A DNA stretch of 64,000 nt, from positions 248,001 through 312,000 of the forward strand of contig BDGG01000014.1 in NCBI GenBank assembly GCA_001949185.1, read 5' to 3'. This DNA is from Ramazzottius varieornatus (taxonomy: Eukaryota; Tardigrada; Eutardigrada; Parachela; Ramazzottiidae). Shown in pieces: positions 1-10,800 of the stretch. Position 1 is the first letter of the stretch; every line of letters starts with the position of its first letter. The position numbers and the translations under genes were made by a program. Below the pieces are notes generated by a model. That model worked only from the letters and a program-made list of their open reading frames with translations. It searched no databases and was not told the origin of the DNA.

Positions 1-1083
1 TCAAAAGGATTACAGGTACAAATCAACGCTGTGTGAGGTCATTTTGTAGTCGGAAATTGAGTCAAAAATTCGCAATCTTCAAGCTTTCCCAACGTAGCCA
101 CTTAACGACTTGTCATCTCATAGTAGGGCGCGACAAGCACATATATACTTCAAAAGCACAAAACGCAGCCCTGCCCCTGAATGACCGGTTCGGCTTTTTT
201 TATATATGTTGCAATCGGCGTTGACCGTTGTTCGACGTTATCGATATTACTGCTGTATAACCCACACTAGTCAACGGACTTCAGGATCGTGTCACTCAAG
301 GTAACAAGCACTTGTGACTACTTACGTAGGAGGGAGAAGGTTTGAGACGTTATCCCGCAGGCCGCAGCATCCCGATGACCGGGTTTGATCGAAAGAGCGG
401 CCCAGTTGGCAGCGGGCCAAGCTATGGCTGAACGAGACGTACCATTCAGTGTCATAATCCTGTTTACGGAATATACTGCAGGGTCCGGAAAACTTTCGAT
501 TGCAAATCTTTGCTCTGTCTTCGTTTAGGTTAACTGAGAACACCCCACAACGAGTGCCTAATTTGATAGGGGCCATGCTTACCCAAGAAGGAAACCAATC
601 TGTCTGGCGAACATCAAACATGCTTTATCTTCCTGTTAACAAAGGCGTCACCCTCTGTGCACATAGCCTCATCTTGGTTGACAGTTCTGTCTGTGCGTCG
701 CCACTCATTAGCTGCAGGATTCAAGCTACGAGAAGGAGGAGGGGTGCCGTTTCCGTCTTTCAGCACGGGCTGAAAATAGAGCAGCACCTTCCCGCACAGT
801 ATACGCGGCTGGCCTAATTCTGGGCATGGAAAAAGTTGAGGGCAGCACAAGCTGGAGGTAATTTAACGCAAAGTATGTCGTATCCGATCAGAAACCAGCC
901 ATGCGACGGAGGGGACCCTAGGCCAGGAGGTCAGGGCATGGCGGGTAGGGGGCGTAAAGGAAGTCAAAGTTTCGCAATGCGCTCCTTGTTGTACGTTGTC
1001 ATTACAGGTTCTGTAATCTGTACTCCTTCATAAGATTCCCATCTCGATAAACTTTACCTTGTAAAACGTAGGAAGGTCTCAAG
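1..1083. other. no recognisable gene
   Basis: Only short, unsupported reading frames were found on both strands. No splice-linked exon series, RNA gene or repeat was recognised. Confidence 0.5.
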
Positions 1084-1740
1084 AGCAGGAACCGCCGAAA
1101 GTACACCGAAGGAAGTCTGAGAGATGCAATGCGCGCAGTGGCGGACGAGATGACAGCTCGGAAAGCGTCGCTAACGTCTCGCGTTCCGCGGATGACGGTT
1201 GTCCGCCACGAAAGATCTCCCGCAGCTCAGAAGACTGGCCGGAAGACGAAGCCGGATCCGACAGAAGAGGCTTTACTCGTGGACGTGTTGATCGCTTTTG
1301 GGAAAAGCCGATTCCCCGTGAACAAACACCATCTACGTACATTCGCGGGTGAAATGGGCTTTAGGTAAGGTATGGCTTGGTTTCTTGGAAGTATTCAGTG
1401 AGATCGATTCTTCTTTCCTTGATAGGTATAGGCACGATCTTTAGCGAGAAATGGGACCGTCGCTTTCTGCGTGACCATGAGAAACAGATTCTTCTTCGTA
1501 TGGGATGCAACGTTGATCGAGAGAAGGCGTGTCGGGATTCATTCCAGGGTTTGAAAAAAGGAAAGTCTACGCCGCAAGAGGATTGAAGCATGTCCCCTCA
1601 CACGCGGACGGAACTACTAGAGACGCTGTCAGCACTTTGTTTTGCGGTGATGCAACCTGAGAACATGTACAAGTCTCTGGTTCTTTTCGATCGAACTATG
1701 CATCTGCAAAGTATTTTTGATAACACTGATGGTAAACTCT
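1084..1740 (+). pseudogene. pogo/Tigger-type transposase remnant (CENP-B-like DNA-binding half)
   Basis: The first part reads RRKYTEGSLRDAM followed by a helix-turn-helix region. This is the CENP-B/pogo N-terminal fold, which binds transposon ends. A plausible intron follows (donor after 1364, TTTAG|GTAAGG; acceptor near 1444, CTTTAG), joining in phase to EKWDRRFLRDHEK and NVDREKA, the second HTH of Tigger-like transposases. An in-frame TGA at 1584-1586 interrupts it. The same frame continues with a weak match (VMQPENMY) to the stretch preceding the first catalytic Asp, then similarity fades. No DDE core or terminal repeat is visible here. The family is clear; decay is inferred from the stop. 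It could instead be a short domesticated CENP-B-like gene ending at 1586. Confidence 0.6.
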
Positions 1741-3099
1741 ACATCGCTGCGAACGTTCCAGAAGTTATGGACTGCGACGTCCTGAGGTATCATTTCGAAA
1801 AGACATCCTGCCGACTGCGCCTCAGCAGGTATCGTGTTTTGAATATTACGAAATCTCTTATCAAGAACTGTTGAAAGCGTGTCGTTTCGCTGAAAGGATT
1901 GTGAGCTGCCATTTTGACTCTGATCTAAGTGTACTGTAGTACTTCTTGGACTTCGCGAACTGACGTCACAGTACGCGAAGAGTTCACTGTTATGATGAAG
2001 CATACAGCGCAGGCTTACTATGACGAAATTCGCAAAGTTTGAGAAACATTACGGTATTGTTCCGCAGTGTGTTGTTATATGCAATGGGCACTACAGCCAT
2101 GTAAAGAACGCTCGGCTTTTCAAGTGATGCAAGGACTCCGGCAAGGACATCAGACTCATGTGTCTGCCTGCGGGACAAACGAACAGCCGTTGGACAGCTG
2201 TGTGTTTGGATGTATGAAAAACATGTGGGAAAAGTAGAAAGCATGATACCTTGAAAGAATGGGAAAGAGTTAGTCTGAGATGTGACTGTGGTTAATACTG
2301 CACATTGGCAAAGTCTACGTCGGCAAGACCAGTAAGAGAATTGGGACTGCTGCTGAAAACGCAGAAGAAAGAAAGATCCAGCAGTAACAGGATATCGCGT
2401 TACAGAGCCTCTTCATCCCACTGAGATGCAAAACCTGAGGATCATGGGGACCAGCTGCGACCGAGCTGATCAACGCGATCCTGAAGAAGCTTGTTGGCGG
2501 TTCGCGTCCACTGATTAGGGCTATCCACCCTTCACAAAAAAATTATAACTCGGTCATCTTCCATCTGATCAGCCTGAACTTTGGATCTAAAGAAGCGCCG
2601 ATGAGTTATGCAGAAGGCTGCGTTAGACGTTTCAAATCGACCCAGACAGCCCCAGACGAAAAAAAATTCAATCCTGAACATTTTGCCCGCTGACCAAAAT
2701 ACCAAGTCCGAAATGAGTTTCTCCAAATTAGAAGTAATGCCAACGGTTCAGGAATCGACTTTTTGTGTTTTGACACCGGGAGCTCATTCGAGGCATTTTT
2801 ACGATGCGATAGAGCAACTCAAGAGCAACCTATCGCGCTTGAAAGAGTATCAACAGATTTACGAGATATTGATGCGGGAACGATGTATGCGACGATGGGT
2901 TTTTCTGAAACGCAATGTCCCAAAATGAAACTAAAGTATTCATTCAAGCCGAGCATTAACACTGCAATAACGTTCAAAAATGTAAATGCAGGTTCATGCC
3001 GTCATTCTACATTCTACAGTACTCTGGCTGTCTCTCTCTGTCAGCTTTGCTTACTCTGGCTTAACTCATGCACAGTTCGTTGTTCGTTAGCTTACAGTG
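1741..3099. other. no recognisable gene
   Basis: AT-rich stretch with only short overlapping frames that lack motifs or linked splice sites. Confidence 0.5.
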
Positions 3100-3330
3100 C
3101 AGTCCGGTCGCTCGAAATGTGTACACACGTTTTCGTTTCAGTTTAAGGGATGCTAAACGTCCGCCAAACAGCGTGCCAAGCAAAAGGTGAAAATAACGTC
3201 ACACGTACAGTGCACCGTGCTCTGACTGGGGTAATCAAGTAATCAAGTCGCACGTTTCCGTCTGTGTGCTCGTGGTGAGTAGTATTGTTAACTTTGAATG
3301 ATTTTCGTGGTCAGAATTATAAAATTTTGT
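3100..3330 (+). repeat. MITE family 1, copy A (right end missing)
   Basis: Begins CAGTCCGGTCGCTCGAAAT and matches the interior of the copy at 52026-52291 (shared blocks around CAGC.TGCCAAGC and AATCAAGTAA.CAAGTCGC). The right inverted repeat is absent, so this copy is truncated. Confidence 0.6.
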
Positions 3331-3503
3331 AACATTATCCAGAGGTTCTTTTCTTCCCAGAGGGCTATAAAATTTCAAAGTTTTGTTGCCGGCTTCTTTG
3401 TGTGCGGCCTTTTGCGGCATTCTCAGGTCCGACGAACCTTTTTTCTCTATAAACTAGGCTAAGCAAAGCACTTTTCGGAATTTTCGTATGATTTAGGGTT
3501 TTC

Positions 3504-3830
3504 CAGTCCACTCGTTCGAAATCCGTACACTATTCTTCGATTTCTATTTGCTATCAGTACACAACCGTACAGATTGCAGAAGAAGGCGACGTCTTCTGCA
3601 CAAAAAAAAGAAGGCGACGTCGATAGGCTGTGGACAATCAATTTATCAACTACTATTTTTCTATATCAATATCAACTACTATTTTTCTACCATATGAAAT
3701 GCCTTCACTTTGCGATTCGAAAGGCTAAACAATCAGAAAGCTTCCTGGCCAGCCCTCCTGTGATCATGGTGATTTTGGCAAGTTGAAATAGAATAGTAGT
3801 GTACGGATTTCGAACAAGGGGGCTGTACTG
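3504..3830. repeat. MITE family 1, copy B
   Basis: The left end CAGTCCACTCGTTCGAAATC is inverted at the right end (GTACGGATTTCGAAC...GGGCTGTACTG, 3801-3830). The interior near 3725-3790 matches copy C at 13330-13420. Non-coding. Confidence 0.65.
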
Positions 3831-3875
3831 TAGTTTGACAGTACCCGTTTGTCCTCCGCACTAGATTCTCTCGCT

Positions 3876-4767
3876 TTAACCAGGGTCAGTTGAGTACTGG
3901 TCGTACAGCTGTATAACACGGTAATACCGGATCAGTGAAAACACAATCTCAGGCTTGATTGGAGAAAGCGAAAATACACGGACACGCCCATCAAAACTGA
4001 TGACGTCATAATTTACTGAAAATAAAGTGTAAAGCAACAGCACAGTAACAGGATAAGTGGGTAGCACTGGGCACCGTCAGCTAACCTGAAAGAAAAGCAG
4101 TCAGGTTGCCAATGATGCATCACACATCCTACGATGTCTTCCGTGAAGGCTGATCACTCACTTCAAGTAGGAGAATCGGGAGAAAGGGGAAGGGGAGACA
4201 GGAATTGAACGCCGAGCAAGGGATGACAGGAAGGCAGGCAAGCTACCACCGGGCTTCGTCGGCCAACCGGAAACAAAGTCAGTCAGGCAACCGGTTAGCC
4301 ACCACACGTGCTCAGGTGACCTCTGTGAAACTGGTGACACTTACTTACTTGATCCTGGAGTATGGGAAGCAAGATGGAAAAGGTGGATACGAGGAGATTC
4401 AGGAAACAAAAAAGAAAATCGAGGAATCATCCTAATTCTGACGCAATGCATGCGTCAGTTCACGCATACCAGGTTGGCGTGTGCATGTTCTTGTCGCGTA
4501 CCATTGTAAGGTACCAAATTTATCGCGCATCAGTCTACAGCTCGGACGGTGTGTGTACGTGGATGACGAGTTTCATTATAAGTGTACCAAAGTTACCACG
4601 CATCACTCTACTATTGCTGGGCGGAGAGCGCTTGCACCTGAACCAGTCAAAACCTGGTTTATCCTGGTTTAGGCGAAGCTTGTGTGAAGTTTCCCACAAA
4701 GCTGAGGCCATTTCAACCGTTCGAGCAATCAACCTCCCAGACCAGTACTCAACTGATCCTGCTTTAA
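3876..4767. repeat. inverted-repeat element flanked by TTAA
   Basis: A sequence of about 22 bp (GGGTCAGTTGAGTACTGGTC on the left, inverted as GACCAGTACTCAACTGATCC on the right) sits next to TTAA at both ends (3876-3879 and 4764-4767). This looks like a non-autonomous piggyBac-type element. No transposase frame is visible, and the family assignment is inference from the TTAA flanks. Confidence 0.4.
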
Positions 4768-4832
4768 CATACTTGGCATACGCGTTCACAAACCACGCAG
4801 AATGAATGGACTCGGTTATTACTGTATACCCA

Positions 4833-4973
4833 GTATTCCACCTGGCACGATCCAGTTGTGGAAATTTTCCGGAACCTTGCAAACTTCGTCTCCCGTCAGA
4901 AAATCAACCACCGACAAACCATTACTCCTTCAAATCTTCCGGCTGGAAACTCCAAATCTACGGCGTTCCTCGG
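4833..4973 (-). pseudogene. fragment of a class I methyltransferase (second copy)
   Basis: About 140 bp closely match 5695-5840 inside the neighbouring methyltransferase pseudogene, covering the region that there reads FPDGSFEGIMACRWFNFLTG. The rest of the gene is absent, so this is a truncated duplicate. Confidence 0.6.
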
Positions 4974-5388
4974 CATCAGCTACAACCGAGTGCATTCTTT
5001 CCCCGACACGGCTTTCCACAGTTACATATAATATTACAGGTCGTTGTTGACGTCTGGTGGAAGTCATGTGACCCGAAAGACAAAACACTAGTTTACAGAA
5101 AGACGTTTGAAATATTAGGATCTGATCAATGTGAACTGTGAAGAAAGATAGAAGTTTTTGAATGGAAATAGGGGTGGCCAGATACTTTTGGGGCTCAGTA
5201 TATGCGAGACCGAAATATCAGAAAAGAGATTCACGATAAATGGAGTTTCAATTGAGAATCAAAATCTATCCAGTCAATTGGCCTCACTTTGTATTTGTAA
5301 ACCAAGCGCATGCACATTATCAAGTCAAATCCCGCTAGTGCAACATACTTTTACACTGACGCTCACTTCTTGTCGTGAAAGCCAATGG

Positions 5389-6154
5389 TTAAGATAATGG
5401 ATAAAGTTTTTGAGCAATAGCTCCGACTCCTTCTCTCCCACCCACTTGGTTCTCCTTCAGGTAAAGAGGGCGTCTTTCGTATCTGATCTTCTCAATGACA
5501 AATCCAGCTCGTTCCAGCTCCCTTCGCAACATGTATTCGTCATAGTGAATAGATTTAGCCGGCAGAGTGATGTTAGCCTCAAACTGCGGACCACTTTCTG
5601 TTTGAAACACACCGGGCCACTCCTCGCTGTTTCTCTTTCTCTCAAGGTACTTTGGGTACTCGTTCACGTACCAGGCTCAGCACACAAACACGTAACACAG
5701 ATTTTGCCGCCTGGTATGAGCCACTTGTGAAACTTTTCCAAAACCTTACGAACTTCACCACCCGTCAAGAAGTTGAACCACCGGCAAGCCATTATTCCTT
5801 CAAAGCTTCCGTCTGGAAATTCCAAATTCACAACGTTCTCTAGCACGAGGTGCAATGGAGATCTTTCTTCCTCCGATATGGCATCCTAGAGGACTTTCAG
5901 ATGTTCTTCCGATAGATCGTTAGCAGTGATAATCGCTCCGGCTTTCAGCAACTGTTTCGTCGTGAAACCGTAACCGACACCGAAATCCCCAGTAAGTAAA
6001 ATCTTCGATGAACTCTTGACACGCTCGACGAACTCACCCCCAAAGACTCCTAGTCGATTGCAGAACCCATATTATTCTTCTTTCGGAAGAGCTTCTCGCC
6101 CAGACGCTCGTTCTCAAGAATCCGGTCGACATCAGCAAGGTTGGATTCACCCAT
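5389..6154 (-). pseudogene. class I SAM-dependent methyltransferase, intronless and broken
   Basis: From MGESNLADVDRILENERLG onward the minus strand reads as a methyltransferase if two frame changes are allowed. The second frame contains ILLTGDFGVGYGF (glycine-rich SAM-binding loop) and IITANDLSEEH (end of strand 2, acidic ribose contact). After an in-frame TAG come LEFPDGSFEGIMACRW and WLIPGGKICVTCL, motifs of the class I Rossmann fold. A second shift near 5665 leads into a C-terminal helix and strand ending at 5389. Substrate is unknown. One stop, two shifts and no introns suggest a dead, possibly retroposed or transferred copy; origin is inference. Part of it is duplicated at 4833-4973. 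Confidence 0.7.
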
Positions 6155-6384
6155 CAGACTTACAAAGATAAGAAAGACGGAAAACCTCAGTCACTTCCTG
6201 CGGAAGGCTGCAAAACGGTATGATACGCAGTACCCGTATCTAAGCCTCTGTTGGGAGATCACTCAACAAAGGCACAAAATTTGGAAGCCGATGTGCTCGT
6301 GATAGCAGCACGTGTACACTGTGAACACGCGCGCGATAGATCGGCGCTCGAAGTCTCGAAGGCATACCCGTGGTCTAAAAACTG

Positions 6385-6552
6385 TACACACACGACGGAA
6401 AATTATGGGACAGGCGGAAAGGACGGTAAACCGGAAATTCGACCGTAGAAAAGTGTCAAAAAGTGTTTTTACTGTGAATCGGTCGCATACGTACGTGTTT
6501 CCGTACAGCCGTAGCGAAATGGTCTGTCCCACAATTTCCCACTGTGCGTGTA
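6385..6552. repeat. MITE family 2, copy at 6.4 kb
   Basis: Ends read TACACACACGACGG and, inverted, TACACGCACAGTGG. Both lead into TGGGACAG and then GGCGGAAA/CGCTACGG blocks shared with copies at 14977-15424, 17739-18188 and 48557-48717. TA flanks fit Tc1/mariner/pogo-type elements. Confidence 0.65.
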
Positions 6553-7820
6553 CTCGCTAAAACTCACCAACGAAGTACCAAGTCGGAATATGCGGATGAG
6601 ACATCAAGAAAAGTGCGCGTTGTTGATACGAGTTCCAGTAGCGCCACCATGACCATCGCGGAATGCGCGTGATTCGATCATTTTATTCACTTCCTGACCC
6701 TCGTGCTCAGCCGCAAAAATTATTCAGCCCTAGTCCTCCAAAATTCGGGACTGTCTTTAGGGTGCATCGTCAAATGAGTGTTGACGCTCCAATTTTCATT
6801 CCAACTGTTTTGACTCCGAACGACCCTATCTCAAGCATCAGGTTATAATGAAGACTGAATGGCACCGCGTGGCGCAAGTGGGATTTGCGCAGAAGCGAAT
6901 CAACAAGCAAATGGTGACATGATCGAGCAGAAAGATCTGTTGCGCATGCGCAGTCACGCCATTGGCCGGTTTTTATCGTTGCACATGCGCACATCCGCCC
7001 CACAAGAGTGCTAAGACTTTGCTTGGCGTCACTTGCTCAATTACTGTGTGGCAAGTTTGCCGTACCTCGAATTAGTCGGTACAAGACTATCAAATAGCTA
7101 CAGTATTGCAGAAGCAGCCATTCAATGCGTTTGGACAAGAAACTTCTGCATGCTCCCATGGTGACACGTTTCTTGTACTCGTAGATTGAGCCATGAGCTT
7201 ATTCTGGCGGGCCATCAGTGGCAAAATGTGAATTACACGCTAACGTAACTCGCAATTCCATATTTTACGGAGCAATCTTCTTTGTCCAGACAACCTAATC
7301 TCTGTATTCTGCGTCCAGTAGGAGATACACGGGCCATCGCATCCTTCTATCTGACATTTCCTGGCCTTAAACTGGACATCGCGAACCCAGTGGTCGGTCG
7401 CCATTGCGACGATGGTTATGTTAAGATCAAGCTTGCTTACCACCAAAAGTTACCTTCATTAGCGAACCTGAAGCATGAGTCGTCTTTTATTGAACTAAAC
7501 ATGACAGGCAGGCTTTGACCAGCTGAAAACACCAAGGACATTCTTACTTGGCGCTCCAATGGCTGTTTCATCACTGGAACAAGGATTCGCCTTTACTGCC
7601 TCTCCGCACTTCCATCCCCTTCGCTTTATCTCGAATTATATCTTGGTTTGAATGCAAACGGAGCTGTTTTTCTGATATAAAATGTTGAAGATGTTGAAGG
7701 ACCTTTACCTACACACCAAATATCTGAAAAGGATCGTGAGAAGTACAGCCGCCAAGATCAAAACTAGGTTGGTCGTAATTGATAAATGAGATACTCCAAG
7801 ACTTTTACTGGAACCTCTAG
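6553..7820. other. no confident gene; expected location of missing lipoxygenase 5' exons
   Basis: The lipoxygenase exon starting at 7821 needs upstream exons for a start codon and most of its PLAT domain, but none could be identified on the plus strand here. A PLAT-like reading occurs on the opposite strand at 7240-7446 (see findings). Confidence 0.4.
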
Positions 7821-10800
7821 TGGACGTTACTTTTCTGTTAACAGTTGGGTAAAGGCCGAAACTCATACTGTGCTCCGTCATCTGTACGATACTTCACTTC
7901 CACAGAATGACGAATGGCCGGAACACCGAAAGTCGGAGTTAGCAGCGAAAAGGCGCATCTACGAGTACGCTCAGCATATTGCTGGTGGACCGCAACAAAT
8001 TAAGCTGATACCCGAAGCTGAACTGTTCTCCGACTCTTACAAGGTACAACGAAGAAAAGGCTTGCCTTCTCGTGATCAAATTTTACTACATTAAATATTT
8101 GCTGCTATCGCGCAACACGTCATGATGTTAGGTGCTGAAGTATGACTTGTTACTCCTGAAAACACCCTATCAATTAAATTTCTTAGTTACAGTCCCCCTT
8201 GTCCGTTTAGCCTGCCCCTTTTTCCACTCACTCTGTCAAGTCCTAGCTATTGTTTGGCGTTCCATTGACCCAAGTTTTTCAGCTTCGCTGTTGGGCAGGA
8301 ATGGTTTTGTCGCAATCAGGGCTAACCGAAATTTAGGCGATTCAACTGTTTGAATTTTCTCGAGGCGTCAACCCATCCCACACAACCGCGAAGATATGCT
8401 TTGTTTCTCGTGATGAAGAACCCATCAGTTGAGCCGTTGGAGGTTGGGTAAGTTTTCTCAGCTCTGGAAATTTCTAAGTCGGAAGTCATCCCTAGAGAAG
8501 ACCGAAACTGCAGTTGGACAACAAGGTGCTCGGGGAGTCTGTTGAATCCGATTCTCCCCGAACTTTTTTAAATTCCTTGCGAGACTTTAAGGAATCACTA
8601 AATCTTTGCTGGACATTCGGACAAAAAAGGGAAGGCAAAAAACTTATGGAATCGGATTCCCCGTTCACCGCGCGCACCTTACGATGAACGCAGAATTTGT
8701 CTTTCCGTAACCTCAAGTTTTTGAATGCGAGCCAACCGATCCCCAGTCACGAAGACTGGACTCTGTAAGACGTTCTGAAGCAAAATGAAATGTCTCGAAA
8801 GAGCGGAAGTACCGCAGAAAATATCGAATCGTGAGCGGCACCAAAGGAAAATTATGGTTGCTGTCTGGTTGCTCTCTTATAGTCAATACCGATGTAAAAT
8901 CCTTTTGCCCAGTATAGCGATAACTGCAGACTAGACCTCTGGAACGGGTAAGAATGATAAAAAAAACTGCCGTTCATAAAACCAAATTATTCATTTGACT
9001 CAAAGTGCTACTGTTGCCAGTCAGCTCTAGAGTGCAATTTGAACAACAGGCTTCCGCAAAACTGCAGGAGATGAAGCTGGAAACTCTCCTTCATACACAA
9101 GAAAGTGGGGATCTGGTACTATCGGACTATCACCATGTCGAAAAATTAGAGCACATCCGCTGAGAAAGAAAAATTTCCTCCAGAGAAGCTACAAAATAAT
9201 GACTGCAGAGAGTTCATCTTTTCACTTCCCCATACTCCTACAGTAAAGGCACGAGCACGATGCCGAAAAAATAACCGAAGTACCTTGGTAGTATGGGTGC
9301 ATAATCTAATCAAAAATTTCGAGGTTTGAAGTCAGGAGAAATTTTTGAATTTCTTTCGTCGGAGGAGTAGCAAGTCATACTTGCGCACCTGATACAAGTG
9401 AAGTACAGCCCCGGTCCGGTTTCACTGTCTGCGCAGAGCACAACTCCGTACGGGGGTGCATCGTCACGTACGTATACGTACTGCGCGATAGCTCGAATAT
9501 TTACAGTATTCTCGTGTGAACACGCAACCTCACTAGGACTGCATTAACACTTAGAAGACCACGCAATTCCGAGCTCTGGGAGTAGGAGGGGGGTAGATCA
9601 CCTTCCCCAGTTTTTAACTGGCTGAAATCGTGTGGTGGGGTCAGATCGGGCCAATCACCACATGTATGCTTCGCATTTTTCGAGTAAAATGCGCCACTAA
9701 GTGAACCAAAGTGCCAGACCTTTTTAATTTGCTCTGACCACTGGCCACACAGCATGGAACATACTGGAGCGTCTAACACGGTACCAATTTACTAGCTCTG
9801 TGTCCAGTTTTTAAGGAAGCTTTCCGTTAGCCAGCTTTTGAGTAAAAATTTGGTCTGTCAACTCAAGACACAATGTGGTCAAAAACAAAATAGTCTCTCG
9901 AAATGTTCAGAAATAGTCTCTCGAAATTTTCCTTTTTTTACTGAAAGCGACGAATTTTCGAAAGCAAACGCGAAAATTTGAGACGAAAAGGTTCAACAGT
10001 AGCTATTCCGCAAGGCTTTTGGGGTGCGCCAGGCGACCGGGGTACCTCCTTGGTTTTTTAATTGTTAATGTCTCCACAACTGTTAACCTAATTTGATTAC
10101 GAGACGGCAAGCTCATTTTTCATTGCACAATATTCCCTATTCAGTTAACTAATAACTGGACATTGTTTCGCTATTTTTAGTGGGATATATCTATCCTCAA
10201 AATGAATTTGATCAAAGAAAGTAAGACACTGCAGGCCACTTACGGAGGGAGTGGCTCTTTCAAATCCTTCAAAGATCTGAAGAAGCTGTACAAACAGACC
10301 AAGAAAATGGGACTTCCCCTTAGCCAAAAGCACTGGACCAGTGATTATTGGTTTGGTGCGCAGCGCATACAAGGCGCCAATCCAGTCCTCATAAAACTGG
10401 CCAGGAGCATTCCAACCAAGTAAGCAAGTGCATTTAACAGTGCCCTTCAGCTCTAAACAGTCAATACCATTCGTAAACTTTAGCCTGGATTTCGACCCTT
10501 CTGTCGTCAAAGAAATACTGGGTGGGATGACGCTGCAGGAGGCTGTCGATGCAAAACGAATCTTCAAGATAGATCTGAAAGTGCTAAAAGATTTACCGTG
10601 TGCGGGAGGACGAACAGTAAGCCTTGAAACTAGCAGAATATCCCAATGCACTTTCGTCTGCTAATGCCACTGGTACTGTACTTCGATACTGTGATTGCAG
10701 ATTTGTTGCCCTATTGCCTTGTTCTACTTGGACCAGAAGAAGAATGATCTACTACCGCTGTGCATCCAGCTTTTCCAAGAGCCAAACGAAACAAATCCCG

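Noticed and set aside
2608-3146. Two overlapping plus-strand frames of 106 and 127 residues
   Set aside because: No motif or splice support, and the second runs into the MITE at 3100.
10145-10651. 168-residue minus-strand open frame
   Set aside because: Mirror of two well-supported lipoxygenase exons and an intron; no family motif.
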